This document shows, piece after piece, positions 27,333-34,719 of a stretch of DNA of 64,000 bases. Each line of letters opens with the position of its first letter. Position 1 is the stretch's first letter. The translations under genes were made by a program, and so were the position numbers. This DNA is from Bradyrhizobium sp. ORS 285 (lineage in GTDB: Bacteria > Pseudomonadota > Alphaproteobacteria > Rhizobiales > Xanthobacteraceae): positions 2,625,001-2,689,000 of the forward strand of contig NZ_LT859959.1 of assembly GCF_900176205.1 (NCBI RefSeq), written 5' to 3'. The notes below the pieces were generated by a model. It ran no database searches and had not been told where the DNA came from. It saw only the letters and a list, made by a program, of their open reading frames with translations.

Positions 27333-28061
27333 ATGAAACGCGTTTTTCTGAGTGCAGTGGCTCTGACCGCCTTGGCTTCGACGGTTGCCGCCGTGCCGGC
27401 GTTGGCTGCCGACATGCCCGCGCGCACCTACACCAAGGCGCCGCCTTTGACCCCGCCGCAGGCGATCTACGACTGGACCGGGTTCTATATCGGCGGCCAT
27501 CTCGGCGGGGCGTTCGCCGCGAATAACAGCCTCGACGGCAACAACGGGCGCTTCCTCGGCGGCGTCCAGGGCGGCTTCGACTACCAGTTCGCGCCGAACT
27601 GGGTGCTGGGTATCGAGGCCCAGTACAGCTGGATGGACCGCAACACGACCAATTTCGGCTTCCCTGGCGCGACGGTCGTGAGCTCGACCGGCGCCAACCA
27701 GCTCGGCTCGGTGACCGGTCGGCTCGGCTACACCTGGGGGCCGGCCATGGTCTATGCCAAGGGCGGTTACGCCTGGCGTGACGGCAATGGCCTGGGCGTG
27801 AACGTCGCCGGCGTGCCGGCGGGCTTCACCACTTCCGGCAACAGCAAGGACGGCTACACGGTCGGCGCCGGCCTCGAATACATGTTCGCCCCGAACTGGT
27901 CGGCCAAGGCCGAGTACCAGTACTACAATTTCGGCAATACGACTTTCACGGGTGGACCGGCTCCGATCGTGGGCAGCCGCTTCAACAACGAGGACCATAC
28001 GGTGAAGGTCGGCGTGAACTACCGCTTCGGTTGGGGCGGTCCGGTCGCCAGCAAGTATTGA
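27333..28061 (+). CDS. outer membrane beta-barrel protein, Omp25/31 type
   Basis: A 242-residue outer membrane protein. A signal peptide (cut after ALA-ADMPA) leads to the motif YDWTGFYIGGHLGGAF, the first strand of rhizobial Omp25/Omp31-like barrels. Alternating aromatic/hydrophobic strands follow (GGFDYQFAPNWVLGIEAQYSW, GAGLEYMFAPNW). The chain ends near KVGVNYRF, the typical last strand, plus a short tail. Monocistronic with a strong terminator. These proteins are abundant surface porins in Rhizobiales. Confidence 0.93.
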   Translation: MKRVFLSAVALTALASTVAAVPALAADMPARTYTKAPPLTPPQAIYDWTGFYIGGHLGGAFAANNSLDGNNGRFLGGVQGGFDYQFAPNWVLGIEAQYSWMDRNTTNFGFPGATVVSSTGANQLGSVTGRLGYTWGPAMVYAKGGYAWRDGNGLGVNVAGVPAGFTTSGNSKDGYTVGAGLEYMFAPNWSAKAEYQYYNFGNTTFTGGPAPIVGSRFNNEDHTVKVGVNYRFGWGGPVASKY

Positions 28062-28109
28062 CCGTCGGGCCGGCGCTCCCGCGTCACCACGGCGACGTCA
28101 ATTTGTCTC

Positions 28110-28136
28110 ACGCCCGCGCCTTGGCGCGGGCGTTTT
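28110..28136 (+). terminator. rho-independent terminator of porin gene
   Basis: Perfect stem ACGCCCGCGCC / GGCGCGGGCGT with a 2-base centre, followed by TTT, 48 bases after the porin stop codon. Confidence 0.85.
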
Positions 28137-28262
28137 GCTGCGGGGAGTGTGGCCGGCGAGGTGTCGGTGGCTCTCACGCAGTGCAAAAAAATTTTCAAAC
28201 CTTCGTGAAACTTTCGCCACCACTTGTTATTATGAGTCCGCCGGTTTGATGGATCATCCCAC

Positions 28263-28502
28263 ATGCGTATCTTGTTGTCCGTGCTGTTGTTGTCGGCGGC
28301 TGTTTTGCCGTGCTCCGCCCAGACCGTCCTGAAGTCCGAACCTCTGATGCTGGCGCCCTATGAAGTGGCGCTGGTGCAAGCCGCGTCCTGCCCGTTGGGT
28401 AAGGTGCTGAAGGTGACCGGTGCGATCCGCGGTCTCAGCCGCAAGCGTGCCTGTGTCGCACTTCCCTCCGAAACCGCCTCGCTGGCCACGGCCACGCCGT
28501 AA
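28263..28502 (+). CDS. small secreted Cys-pair protein
   Basis: A 79-residue protein starting MRILLSVLLLSAAVLPCSAQ, a signal peptide. The 60-residue mature part has two cysteines (QAASCPLGK and KRACVALP) likely to form a disulfide. It resembles small secreted proteins common in Bradyrhizobium (possibly DUF6719), but the match is from memory. Preceded by an A-rich stretch. Confidence 0.6.
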   Translation: MRILLSVLLLSAAVLPCSAQTVLKSEPLMLAPYEVALVQAASCPLGKVLKVTGAIRGLSRKRACVALPSETASLATATP

Positions 28503-28713
28503 GGTCCGGATGTCATCACGACGCTTCCGGCGGACAGCCTAGCTGCCCGCCGATTGCGGTGTCGTCAGTCGCAAAAGCCTGCTGAAAATCGTCAGAGGTG
28601 CGTCGGCGCGGTCCCTCCCATGGAGGATCGCGGTTGAATCGTCCGCTTATCTGATCAGGGCGAAAATCGAGGGCGTCGCCAGGGGCAGGCGCCCCTGGCG
28701 TGATGTCCCTCGC

Positions 28714-28962
28714 TCAGGAGGCGTAGGGGATGTTGAACTCCTGGTCGGCCTCGACGCGGTTCTGCCAGGGATCCTCTTCCGGCTCGGCCGCACACGGCCT
28801 GATCTCGTAGTCGTTGTCGAGCTGCAGATGCCCGGCCTCGCGCCGCGCGTTGATCATCACATCCACCACCAGTCCGCTTTGCCGTGCCAGCCGCCAGACG
28901 TCAGCCTCGGTCGGATAGGCCTTGCTCAACTTGGCCTCGTTGCAAAACAGGGCATAGGGCAT
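28714..28962 (-). CDS. hypothetical small protein
   Basis: An 82-residue cytoplasmic protein. The start MPYALFCNEAKLSKAYPTEADVWRL follows TTGGAG. It is acidic toward the C-terminus (AAEPEEDPWQNRVEADQEF). Conserved-looking but no family recognised. Upstream in-frame codons to 29160 are non-conserved. Confidence 0.65.
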   Translation of the reverse strand: MPYALFCNEAKLSKAYPTEADVWRLARQSGLVVDVMINARREAGHLQLDNDYEIRPCAAEPEEDPWQNRVEADQEFNIPYAS

Positions 28963-29130
28963 TCCAAACGGCTCCAAAGAAGCGAAGGATGAACCAACGA
29001 TGAACAGGGGTTGTAGCGAGACACGGGCGTGTTCGCGGCCGGAAAGTGGCCTTTTCGGCCGCGCGAGTCGTAAACGAGTCCTAAATTTTTGGAAAAAGAA
29101 TCCGTGGGACTCCGGGGCTAGAATCGCCAG

Positions 29131-29250
29131 ATGGTTAAGTCCATGGGAACCGATCTCCACATCTTCTGCGGGCGGATCCAGCTGACGCTCGCTTTTGGAT
29201 TGTTGCTGGCTTTTGTCGCCAATGTGGCGACGTTGTGCGCCTGGCTGTGA
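29131..29250 (+). CDS. possible 39-residue membrane peptide
   Basis: An ORF starting ATG GTT AAG TCC ATG with one hydrophobic segment (LTLAFGLLLAFVANVATL) and ending CAWL. It fills the gap between two minus-strand genes. No good ribosome-binding site is seen, so it may not be expressed. Confidence 0.35.
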   Translation: MVKSMGTDLHIFCGRIQLTLAFGLLLAFVANVATLCAWL

Positions 29251-29296
29251 GCCGGCGCGCCTCTCTCATGGGCTTGAGCCGACGAGAACGGCGAGC

Positions 29297-29812
29297 TCAC
29301 TCTTCGGGGAGTACCGTCCCCTCGGCAGTGGCCTTCAATCGTGCAAGCGTTGCGCTGAAATATTCCTGCCGCTCGCGGTTGAAGCGCTCCTGATGGGCAC
29401 GGAAACGGGCGACACGGGCGCGAATCTCCGCCTGCATGTCGCGCTGCAGATCAAGCTGCGATGCTATGCTGGTGAAGCGCCCGGGACCAGAACCGGTTTG
29501 GGCGGCTGGCGACTGCAGAGCAGGGGACTCCTGTCCCCGCACCTTGGCCAACTCATAGCTCTCTGCCGGCGCTGGATCCGCCACACCGTTCAAATCCCCG
29601 ACCGGGAACTCTTGATCCCCAGGCTTTGCAGCCGTCGGTTGGGCCGCAATCGACGCCGCGCGGGAGGTCGGTGCCTGCTGGGAGGCGACGGGCGGCGCGA
29701 CCGGAATGGCGGGGACTTCGAACTTGGAGAAGTCGGCCGGCTTGCCGGTGACCGATTGCACGAAGGCCATGGTCTGCGCGATCAGCGCATCACGCTCTTC
29801 CTTCCACGTCAT
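29297..29812 (-). CDS. hypothetical protein with helical C-terminus
   Basis: A 171-residue cytoplasmic protein with GGGGGA upstream of its ATG. The N-terminus is helical (MTWKEERDALIAQTMAFVQS), the middle is Pro/Ala/Gln-rich and disordered. The C-terminal 60 residues form a charged helix (DMQAEIRARVARFRAHQERF), perhaps a coiled coil. No family recognised. Confidence 0.65.
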   Translation of the reverse strand: MTWKEERDALIAQTMAFVQSVTGKPADFSKFEVPAIPVAPPVASQQAPTSRAASIAAQPTAAKPGDQEFPVGDLNGVADPAPAESYELAKVRGQESPALQSPAAQTGSGPGRFTSIASQLDLQRDMQAEIRARVARFRAHQERFNRERQEYFSATLARLKATAEGTVLPEE

Positions 29813-30090
29813 GACGATGTCCCCCAGAAGGCCGCAATTGCAACAAATGGCTGTCGCTAAATCAAGTTGATGGACCAGTGACTTCTGGGGATAAGCGCGA
29901 GTCCTGGTTGAGATGTGGCAATATTGTTGCCACAGTTTGAACCCGTTTCGTCCCCGCCCGCCGAAGCCGGTAGCCTCAATGCGATTCCGTGCAGATGGTT
30001 CCTAGGAGTGAGCGTGGCTCGACAGCAGGCGTGAGAGACCGAGTCATCCGGCAGAACGCCAGCCGGTGCGGAGCGAGTCGTGGTTGTCAC

Positions 30091-30165
30091 TGGTGCCGGC
30101 TGAGGGGATTGAACCCCCGACCTTCGGTTTACAAAACCGCTGCTCTACCGCTGAGCTAAGCCGGC
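30091..30165 (-). tRNA. tRNA-Thr (UGU)
   Basis: A complete cloverleaf on the minus strand: acceptor GCCGGCT/AGCCGGC, D-arm TAGCTCAGCGGTAGAGC, anticodon loop TTTGTAA (anticodon TGT), T-arm GGGGGTTCAATCCCC and encoded CCA. It reads threonine ACA codons. No gene shares its transcript. Confidence 0.97.
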
Positions 30166-30332
30166 GAATGCATGCTGACGCGGACGATGCAGAAATGATC
30201 GTAACCCGCTGATGTCAGATACCCGGTGCGGGCCGTTCCTAGCAGAGTTGGCGCGGCGAGGCTACACCCGCCGCGGCCGCAGGGAGCGGGACAATCGGAG
30301 GCTGGGCGAGCGAGGATGCTGGCGACTGCCTC

Positions 30333-30367
30333 CAAAAAGTAAAGGGGGCGGCCGTTTGGCCACCCCC
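30333..30367 (-). terminator. rho-independent terminator
   Basis: Stem GGGGGCGGCC / GGCCACCCCC (one wobble) with a 4-base loop. On the minus strand it is followed by TTTACTTTTT. It lies just after the stop of the secreted protein gene at 30389-30868. Confidence 0.85.
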
Positions 30368-30388
30368 GGACGATCAAGCAAGCGAGGC

Positions 30389-30868
30389 TTACTGGCAGAT
30401 GTGCATCAGCCCGTCGCCGCCCTTGAACATCGTGCCCGGACGGCAGACCAGGCCGTTGCGCGTGGCGTAGCTGTCCCAATTTCCGTAGTAACCGTTCTGG
30501 CCGCGATCATAGGTCGGCTGGCCGAAGCGGTACGGGCCGGGATCATAGGCGTAGGCGTCGGCCGTGCGGAATGGGGCTGTGGCGATGGCGCCGGCCGTGC
30601 CGATGGCAGCTCCAGCCACCCCGGCGGCGGCGCCGACCGCGCCGGCAGCGATGTCGGCCGGCCAGAAGCCGGTGCCGCGGCGATTCCAATCGTTATTCCA
30701 ACCATTATTATTCCAGCCATTGTTCCAGCCGCCGTCGGCGCGCTGCTGCTGCATCATCGCGGCGTCCTGGCGGGCCATGTGGTGGCGGTGGTGCATGTCG
30801 CGCGCCATGGCCGGTGCGGCCAGCGCCGTCGCGAGCACGGCAGCCCCGAGAATTGCAGATCTGATCAT
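30389..30868 (-). CDS. secreted Asn/Trp/Gly-rich protein
   Basis: A 159-residue exported protein. The start MIRSAILGAAVLATALAAPAMA follows ACGGAG. The mature chain opens with a His/Met-rich stretch (DMHHRHHMARQDAAMM), then imperfect WNNGWNNNGWNNDWN repeats. A glycine/alanine zipper (GAVGAAAGVAGAAIGTAG) follows, then a Tyr-rich C-terminus with two cysteines. The zipper may insert in or associate with a membrane. Function unknown. Confidence 0.75.
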   Translation of the reverse strand: MIRSAILGAAVLATALAAPAMARDMHHRHHMARQDAAMMQQQRADGGWNNGWNNNGWNNDWNRRGTGFWPADIAAGAVGAAAGVAGAAIGTAGAIATAPFRTADAYAYDPGPYRFGQPTYDRGQNGYYGNWDSYATRNGLVCRPGTMFKGGDGLMHICQ

Positions 30869-31156
30869 GGAATGACTCCGTCGTTGCGCCCCGACTGCTA
30901 AGTACAAGCGGGCTTTGCCGTTCCGCAGTGCTCACGATGTTTTTGCACGGCAACTGCGATGCGCTCGGAGAGATATTCGCGGGACGTGGCGCGCTCAGCT
31001 GATGAGCGGGCATTAACCTTGCCCAGTGAACCCGTCCGGCGCCTTAACCCGAACGAATCGCCCGCGCGTTAGCCTTACCGGCAGATTGATGCGCGCGCTT
31101 AACCCATGACGAGGCGCGTTGCGGTATTTGTAGCATGGCAACCGGGGCGTGAATTC

Positions 31157-31615
31157 ATGCGTATTGCAACGGCTCTTGCGATCTTGATCGGGACGGCGTC
31201 CGCCTCGCTTGCGAGCGAGGGGTTCGAGATCGTGATTCCGCAACGGCCGGGCGTGCCGGTCGTGATCAACGGCATCGATGCGTCCTATGCCGTGGTCGAA
31301 GGTCAGTATGGGCTGGGCAGGGGCAACTACATGCAGCCGCAAATCTATGGCGGACGGCCGGTCGACCCCGAACCTTATGTCGGTCACTATTATCCGACGC
31401 TCGGCTCGAAGCCGGGCTACGGTCGAATGGAGATCGAGCCGCCGGCGAACCGCAAGCTGCCGAAGCCGGCCGAAAGCTATTCCCGCTCCTGGGGCGCGCA
31501 GTCGCAGATGCAGCCGGCCGAGCCGCCAGTGCCGATGTATCCACCCGCGGTGATCGTCGCGCCGGAAGGCGACCCGCGCGGCTACGACAATCTGCCCCGA
31601 GACTATCGTCGCTAA
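31157..31615 (+). CDS. secreted Pro/Tyr-rich protein
   Basis: A 152-residue exported protein. The start MRIATALAILIG opens a signal peptide cut near SLAS. The mature chain is rich in Pro, Tyr and Gly with no cysteine (VVINGIDASYAVVEGQYGLGR, PYVGHYYPTLGSKPGYGR). An upstream in-frame ATG at 31106 is not supported. Several TTAACC-type half sites lie in the 100 bases upstream. Function unknown. Confidence 0.7.
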   Translation: MRIATALAILIGTASASLASEGFEIVIPQRPGVPVVINGIDASYAVVEGQYGLGRGNYMQPQIYGGRPVDPEPYVGHYYPTLGSKPGYGRMEIEPPANRKLPKPAESYSRSWGAQSQMQPAEPPVPMYPPAVIVAPEGDPRGYDNLPRDYRR

Positions 31616-31669
31616 AATCGAACCATCGACAACGAGATCAAACAAAAATCAGATCATCAGGAGAGAGTC

Positions 31670-32176
31670 ATGCGTCATACGATTTCAGGACTTGTTGCCA
31701 TCGCCGGCCTCGCCCTTGCGGGAAGCGCGCCCGCCATGGCCTGCGGCTATTCGTCCTGCGCGCCGTGCGGCTATGCGAGCCCGTGCGCGCCGACCGTCAC
31801 CTACCAGCCGACCGTGACGTACCAGCCGACGGTCACCTATCAGCCGACCTATACCTATCAGCCCGGCTACACCTATGGTGCGTATGGAGCGGCCGGCTGC
31901 GGCAGCTGCGGCGCCACCTATGAGCGCCTGCCGGAGCCGACCCGTCAGTATTATTATGTGAACCAGGGCCCGACCTATAGCGGTCCTGGCGCGTTCGCGC
32001 CGTATCCGGCCTATGAGGAGCGCGCGCTGCCGGTGTATCGCTATCATCACCGCCACCACGCCTATGAGGCGACCCGCGTCGCGCCCGAAGTGGTGTACGC
32101 CCAGCCGCATGCCGGCTATCGCTGGGGCGCCTCGTCTTACTATCACGGCCGTCGCGTGCTGCGCCGCTACTACTGA
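31670..32176 (+). CDS. secreted Tyr/Cys-rich repeat protein
   Basis: A 168-residue exported protein with AGGAGAGAG upstream of its ATG. After the signal peptide (cut near AMA-CG) it shows a Cys cluster (CGYSSCAPCGYASPC), the hexapeptide TVTYQP three times plus TYTYQP, a second Cys pair (GCGSCG) and a Tyr/His-rich tail. The composition resembles structural or envelope-associated proteins. It follows the Pro/Tyr-rich gene by 54 bases on the same strand. Confidence 0.75.
   Translation: MRHTISGLVAIAGLALAGSAPAMACGYSSCAPCGYASPCAPTVTYQPTVTYQPTVTYQPTYTYQPGYTYGAYGAAGCGSCGATYERLPEPTRQYYYVNQGPTYSGPGAFAPYPAYEERALPVYRYHHRHHAYEATRVAPEVVYAQPHAGYRWGASSYYHGRRVLRRYY
31793..31864 (+). repeat. four tandem 18-base repeats (TVTYQP)
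   Basis: Four in-frame units of 18 bases (31793, 31811, 31829, 31847) encode TVTYQP x3 and TYTYQP. They differ mostly at third codon positions, so the protein repeat seems maintained by selection. Confidence 0.8.
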
Positions 32177-32199
32177 TCTTCCAGGTCAATACTTGTCGC

Positions 32200-32236
32200 A
32201 AACGCCCGTGCGCAGCCTGCGCGCGGGCGTTTCGCT
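32200..32236. terminator. terminator hairpin between convergent genes
   Basis: Stem AAACGCCCGTGCGC / GCGCGCGGGCGTTT (14 bases, one wobble) with a 5-base loop. It ends in T residues for the plus strand and A residues at the other side. It serves the Tyr-rich gene and reaches the rlmB stop codon. Confidence 0.75.
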
Positions 32237-33077
32237 ATTTGGCCATCAGTCCGAGCCGGCTTGCGCCGACATAGAGCGCGAGCACCGCGGCATTTGAGAC
32301 GTTGAGGCTCTTGATCGCGCCGGGCATGTCGAGCCGCGCGACCACGCTGCAGGTCTCGCGCGTGAGCTGGCGCAGGCCCTTGCCCTCAGCACCGAGCACC
32401 AATGCCAGCGGCTGGCGCAGCGGCACCGCGGCGATGTCGGCATCGCCGGCGCTGTCGAGCCCGACGGTCTGAAAGCCCCGCTCATTGAGCCGGGTGAGGG
32501 CGCGGGCGAGGTTCTGCACCGTGATGATCGGCACCAGCTCGAGCGCGCCCGAGGCGGATTTGGCCAGCACGCCGGTTGCCTCCGGGCTATGCCGCGCGGT
32601 GGTCACGATGGCCTTGACGTCGAAGGCGGCCGCCGAGCGCAGAATGGCGCCGACGTTATGAGGATCGGTGATCTGGTCGAGCACCAGGATCAGGCCCTCG
32701 GGCGCCAGCGTGTCGATATCGGGCGAGGGCAGGGGATCGGCCTCGGCGAGCAGGCCCTGGTGCACCGCGTCGGGGCCGAGCCGCTGGTCGATCTGGCTGG
32801 GACGCACGATCTCGGGCGCGACCCGGGTCTCGATGCCTTCATCGGCGAGCCGGCGCGCGGCGTTCTCCGTCAGATAGAGCTTGCGGATGGTCCGGTTCGG
32901 ATTGGCCAGCGCCAGGCTCACGGTGTGCCAGCCATAGAGAATGACGGGGCCGTCCGAGCCGGCCTCGCGCTCCCACCGGCCGTGCGGCCGCTCGAAGCCG
33001 CGGGGCTTGGCGGAGAATTTGCCGGGAGATTTGCCGCCTTGGCGGCGAAACGGGGGCTTGCGGTCGCGTTCGCTCAT
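32235..33077 (-). CDS. rlmB: 23S rRNA 2'-O-methyltransferase (TrmH/SpoU family)
   Basis: Methylates a ribose in 23S rRNA (G2251 in E. coli). The protein has 280 residues. An N-terminal basic tail (RKPPFRRQGGKSPGKFSAKP) precedes the substrate-binding domain. The SpoU knot domain has motif 1 DQITDPHNVGAILRSA, motif 2 LVLGAEGKGLR and motif 3 SLNVSNAAVLALY. The start MSERDRKPP was preferred to an ATG at 33122. The exact nucleotide target is inferred from family. Confidence 0.93.
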   Translation of the reverse strand: MSERDRKPPFRRQGGKSPGKFSAKPRGFERPHGRWEREAGSDGPVILYGWHTVSLALANPNRTIRKLYLTENAARRLADEGIETRVAPEIVRPSQIDQRLGPDAVHQGLLAEADPLPSPDIDTLAPEGLILVLDQITDPHNVGAILRSAAAFDVKAIVTTARHSPEATGVLAKSASGALELVPIITVQNLARALTRLNERGFQTVGLDSAGDADIAAVPLRQPLALVLGAEGKGLRQLTRETCSVVARLDMPGAIKSLNVSNAAVLALYVGASRLGLMAK

Positions 33078-33312
33078 GGCGTGAGCTTCTGTCACGGCCG
33101 GCGGATTCTGGCAATTTGGCACCGGCGACTTGGAAAAAACCGGCTTGGGAAAATTCGTCGTCCCTTGGTTGACTTTGAGGGGCCGGTTCGATCATAAGGG
33201 CCCCGGTCGCGCGCGCCCCTTCATCCGGGCCCCCGCGGCCTTACCGTCTTCATGGCGCTGATGGTCACTCAACCGCTGTTTTCCGCGGCCGGCCTTCAAC
33301 TGCCATCGATAC

Positions 33313-33398
33313 GGGGGAGTGTCCCGAGTGGCAAAGGGAGCTGACTGTAAATCAGCCGCCTCATGGCTTCGCAGGTTCGAGTCCTGCCTCCCCCACCA
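33313..33398 (+). tRNA. tRNA-Tyr (GUA)
   Basis: Class II tRNA of 86 bases: acceptor GGGGGAG/CTCCCCC, anticodon loop CTGTAAA (anticodon GTA), a long variable arm (GCCTCATGGC), T-arm CAGGTTCGAGTCCTG and encoded CCA. An IS element starts 31 bases downstream. Confidence 0.97.
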
Positions 33399-33423
33399 TT
33401 GATCCACGTTAGCCATTTCCCCC

Positions 33424-33428
33424 ATTCT
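33424..33428. repeat. IS target-site duplication, left copy (ATTCT)
   Basis: ATTCT directly precedes the left inverted repeat; the same five bases follow the right end at 34618-34622. Confidence 0.6.
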
Positions 33429-34617
33429 GAGGGCTTTGCGCAATTGCAGCTTCGTGATTCGATGATTTTATCGTGAGTCGGGGCGAAAATCATGGTCGAG
33501 CGCAATGTCGGACAGATGAGCCTGGCGGACAGCTTGGTTCGTAAGTCGCGAAGCAGCATCCTGGACGAAGTCGGCGCTGTGGTGGACTGGGCGCCGTTGC
33601 GGTCGCTGCTCGGCAAGCGAGGTGGCGACGGCGCTGGTAACAGCAGCTATCCGGCGGAGGTCCTGCTGCGGTGTTTGCTCGCCGGAATCTGGCACAATTT
33701 GTCCGATCCGGCGCTGGAAGCTGCCATTGCGGACCGTCTGTCGTTCCGTCGCTTTGTCGGCCTCAGCCTGCACGACCGCACGCCGGATCACACCACGCTG
33801 TGGAGGTTCAGGCAGGAACTTGCCAAGGATGGACTAATTGAGAAGATATTCGAGGAGATCAACCGTCAGTTCGAAGCCAAGCATCTGATCTTGAAGCAGG
33901 GCACCCTCGTGGATGCCTCATTGATTCCGGCTCGTGCGAGACCGCCTCGAAAGGCGTCCAAAGAGCGAGAGGAGACCCCGCCAAAGCCCTCTGTCGACCC
34001 CGATGCGAAGTGGGGAAAGAAAGGCAAAAAGAGCGTGTTCGGCTATAAGATCCACACCGGCGTGGATGCGGGTCACACGATCATTCGCCGCATTCATATG
34101 ACGGATGCCTCGGTCACGGACACCAAGCCCGCGGATCGGCTCTTCTGCGGTGACGAGAAAGCGGTTTATGGCGATCAGGCTTACTACACCCATCGCCGGC
34201 ATGCGCGCCTGAAGAAGGCTGGCATCAAGGACCGTTTGATGCACCGGGCGAACAAGCATCACGCACTTACAGCCCGGCAAAAGCAGCGCAATAAATTGAT
34301 CGCAAAGGTGCGCGCAGAGGTTGAAAGACCCTATGCGGTTCTCAAGGAACAATATGGTCTGCGGCGCATGCGCTTCTTCGATTACACGCGCAACAAGGTG
34401 CATGTTGTTCTTGCATGCTGTGCCTACAACCTGCGTCGCGTCGCGGGTATCCTATCCTCACCACGGGAGAGGTATGCCTGCAGATGAAAAATCATGGGGA
34501 TGGGCACGCAGAATGCCGCCATAGCAGCCGGTCTCGGCCAAACGACAGAGGCCGACCGCCTTCAAAAAAGCCCACGAGGCTAGATCAGCCTCAATCACCT
34601 CTTTGCGCAAAGCCCTC
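33429..34617 (+). mobile_element. IS5-family insertion sequence, intact
   Basis: A 1189-base element bounded by perfect 15-base terminal inverted repeats GAGGGCTTTGCGCAA (33429-33443 and 34603-34617). It encodes one intact transposase and is flanked by ATTCT direct repeats. The family's usual duplication is 2-4 or 9 bases, so the exact target size is open. Ends of the GAG..CTTTGC type are found in IS5 relatives. It lies between tRNA-Tyr and the tolC-like gene. The intact frame, perfect ends and flanking duplication suggest a fairly recent insertion. Confidence 0.88.
33492..34487 (+). CDS. IS5-family transposase
   Basis: A 331-residue DDE transposase. The N-terminal DUF772-like domain (YPAEVLLRCLLAGIWHNLSDPALEAAIADRLSF-type text) precedes the catalytic domain. 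Candidate catalytic residues are the Asp in GTLVDASLIPA, the Asp in AVYGDQAYYT and the Glu in RAEVERPYAVLKEQYG. GGGGCG lies before the ATG. The frame is uninterrupted, so the element may be active. Confidence 0.93.
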   Translation: MVERNVGQMSLADSLVRKSRSSILDEVGAVVDWAPLRSLLGKRGGDGAGNSSYPAEVLLRCLLAGIWHNLSDPALEAAIADRLSFRRFVGLSLHDRTPDHTTLWRFRQELAKDGLIEKIFEEINRQFEAKHLILKQGTLVDASLIPARARPPRKASKEREETPPKPSVDPDAKWGKKGKKSVFGYKIHTGVDAGHTIIRRIHMTDASVTDTKPADRLFCGDEKAVYGDQAYYTHRRHARLKKAGIKDRLMHRANKHHALTARQKQRNKLIAKVRAEVERPYAVLKEQYGLRRMRFFDYTRNKVHVVLACCAYNLRRVAGILSSPRERYACR

Positions 34618-34622
34618 ATTCT
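34618..34622. repeat. IS target-site duplication, right copy (ATTCT)
   Basis: Matches 33424-33428 on the other side of the IS. Removing the element and one copy restores a continuous tRNA-Tyr to tolC intergenic region. Confidence 0.6.
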
Positions 34623-34719
34623 GACGTAGAGTCGCCAATCTGCAACATCCCGTCGCTTTTTCGTCGGAAGTGTGGCGCGGTTCCTTGCGGGTTGATCGCG
34701 GCTTTGTTACCGATCTCGT

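Noticed and set aside
33192..33443. ORF antisense to tRNA-Tyr with the text GRQDSNLRSHEAADLQSAP
   Set aside because: This is a well-known artefact of translating tRNA genes in reverse; the tRNA explains the sequence.
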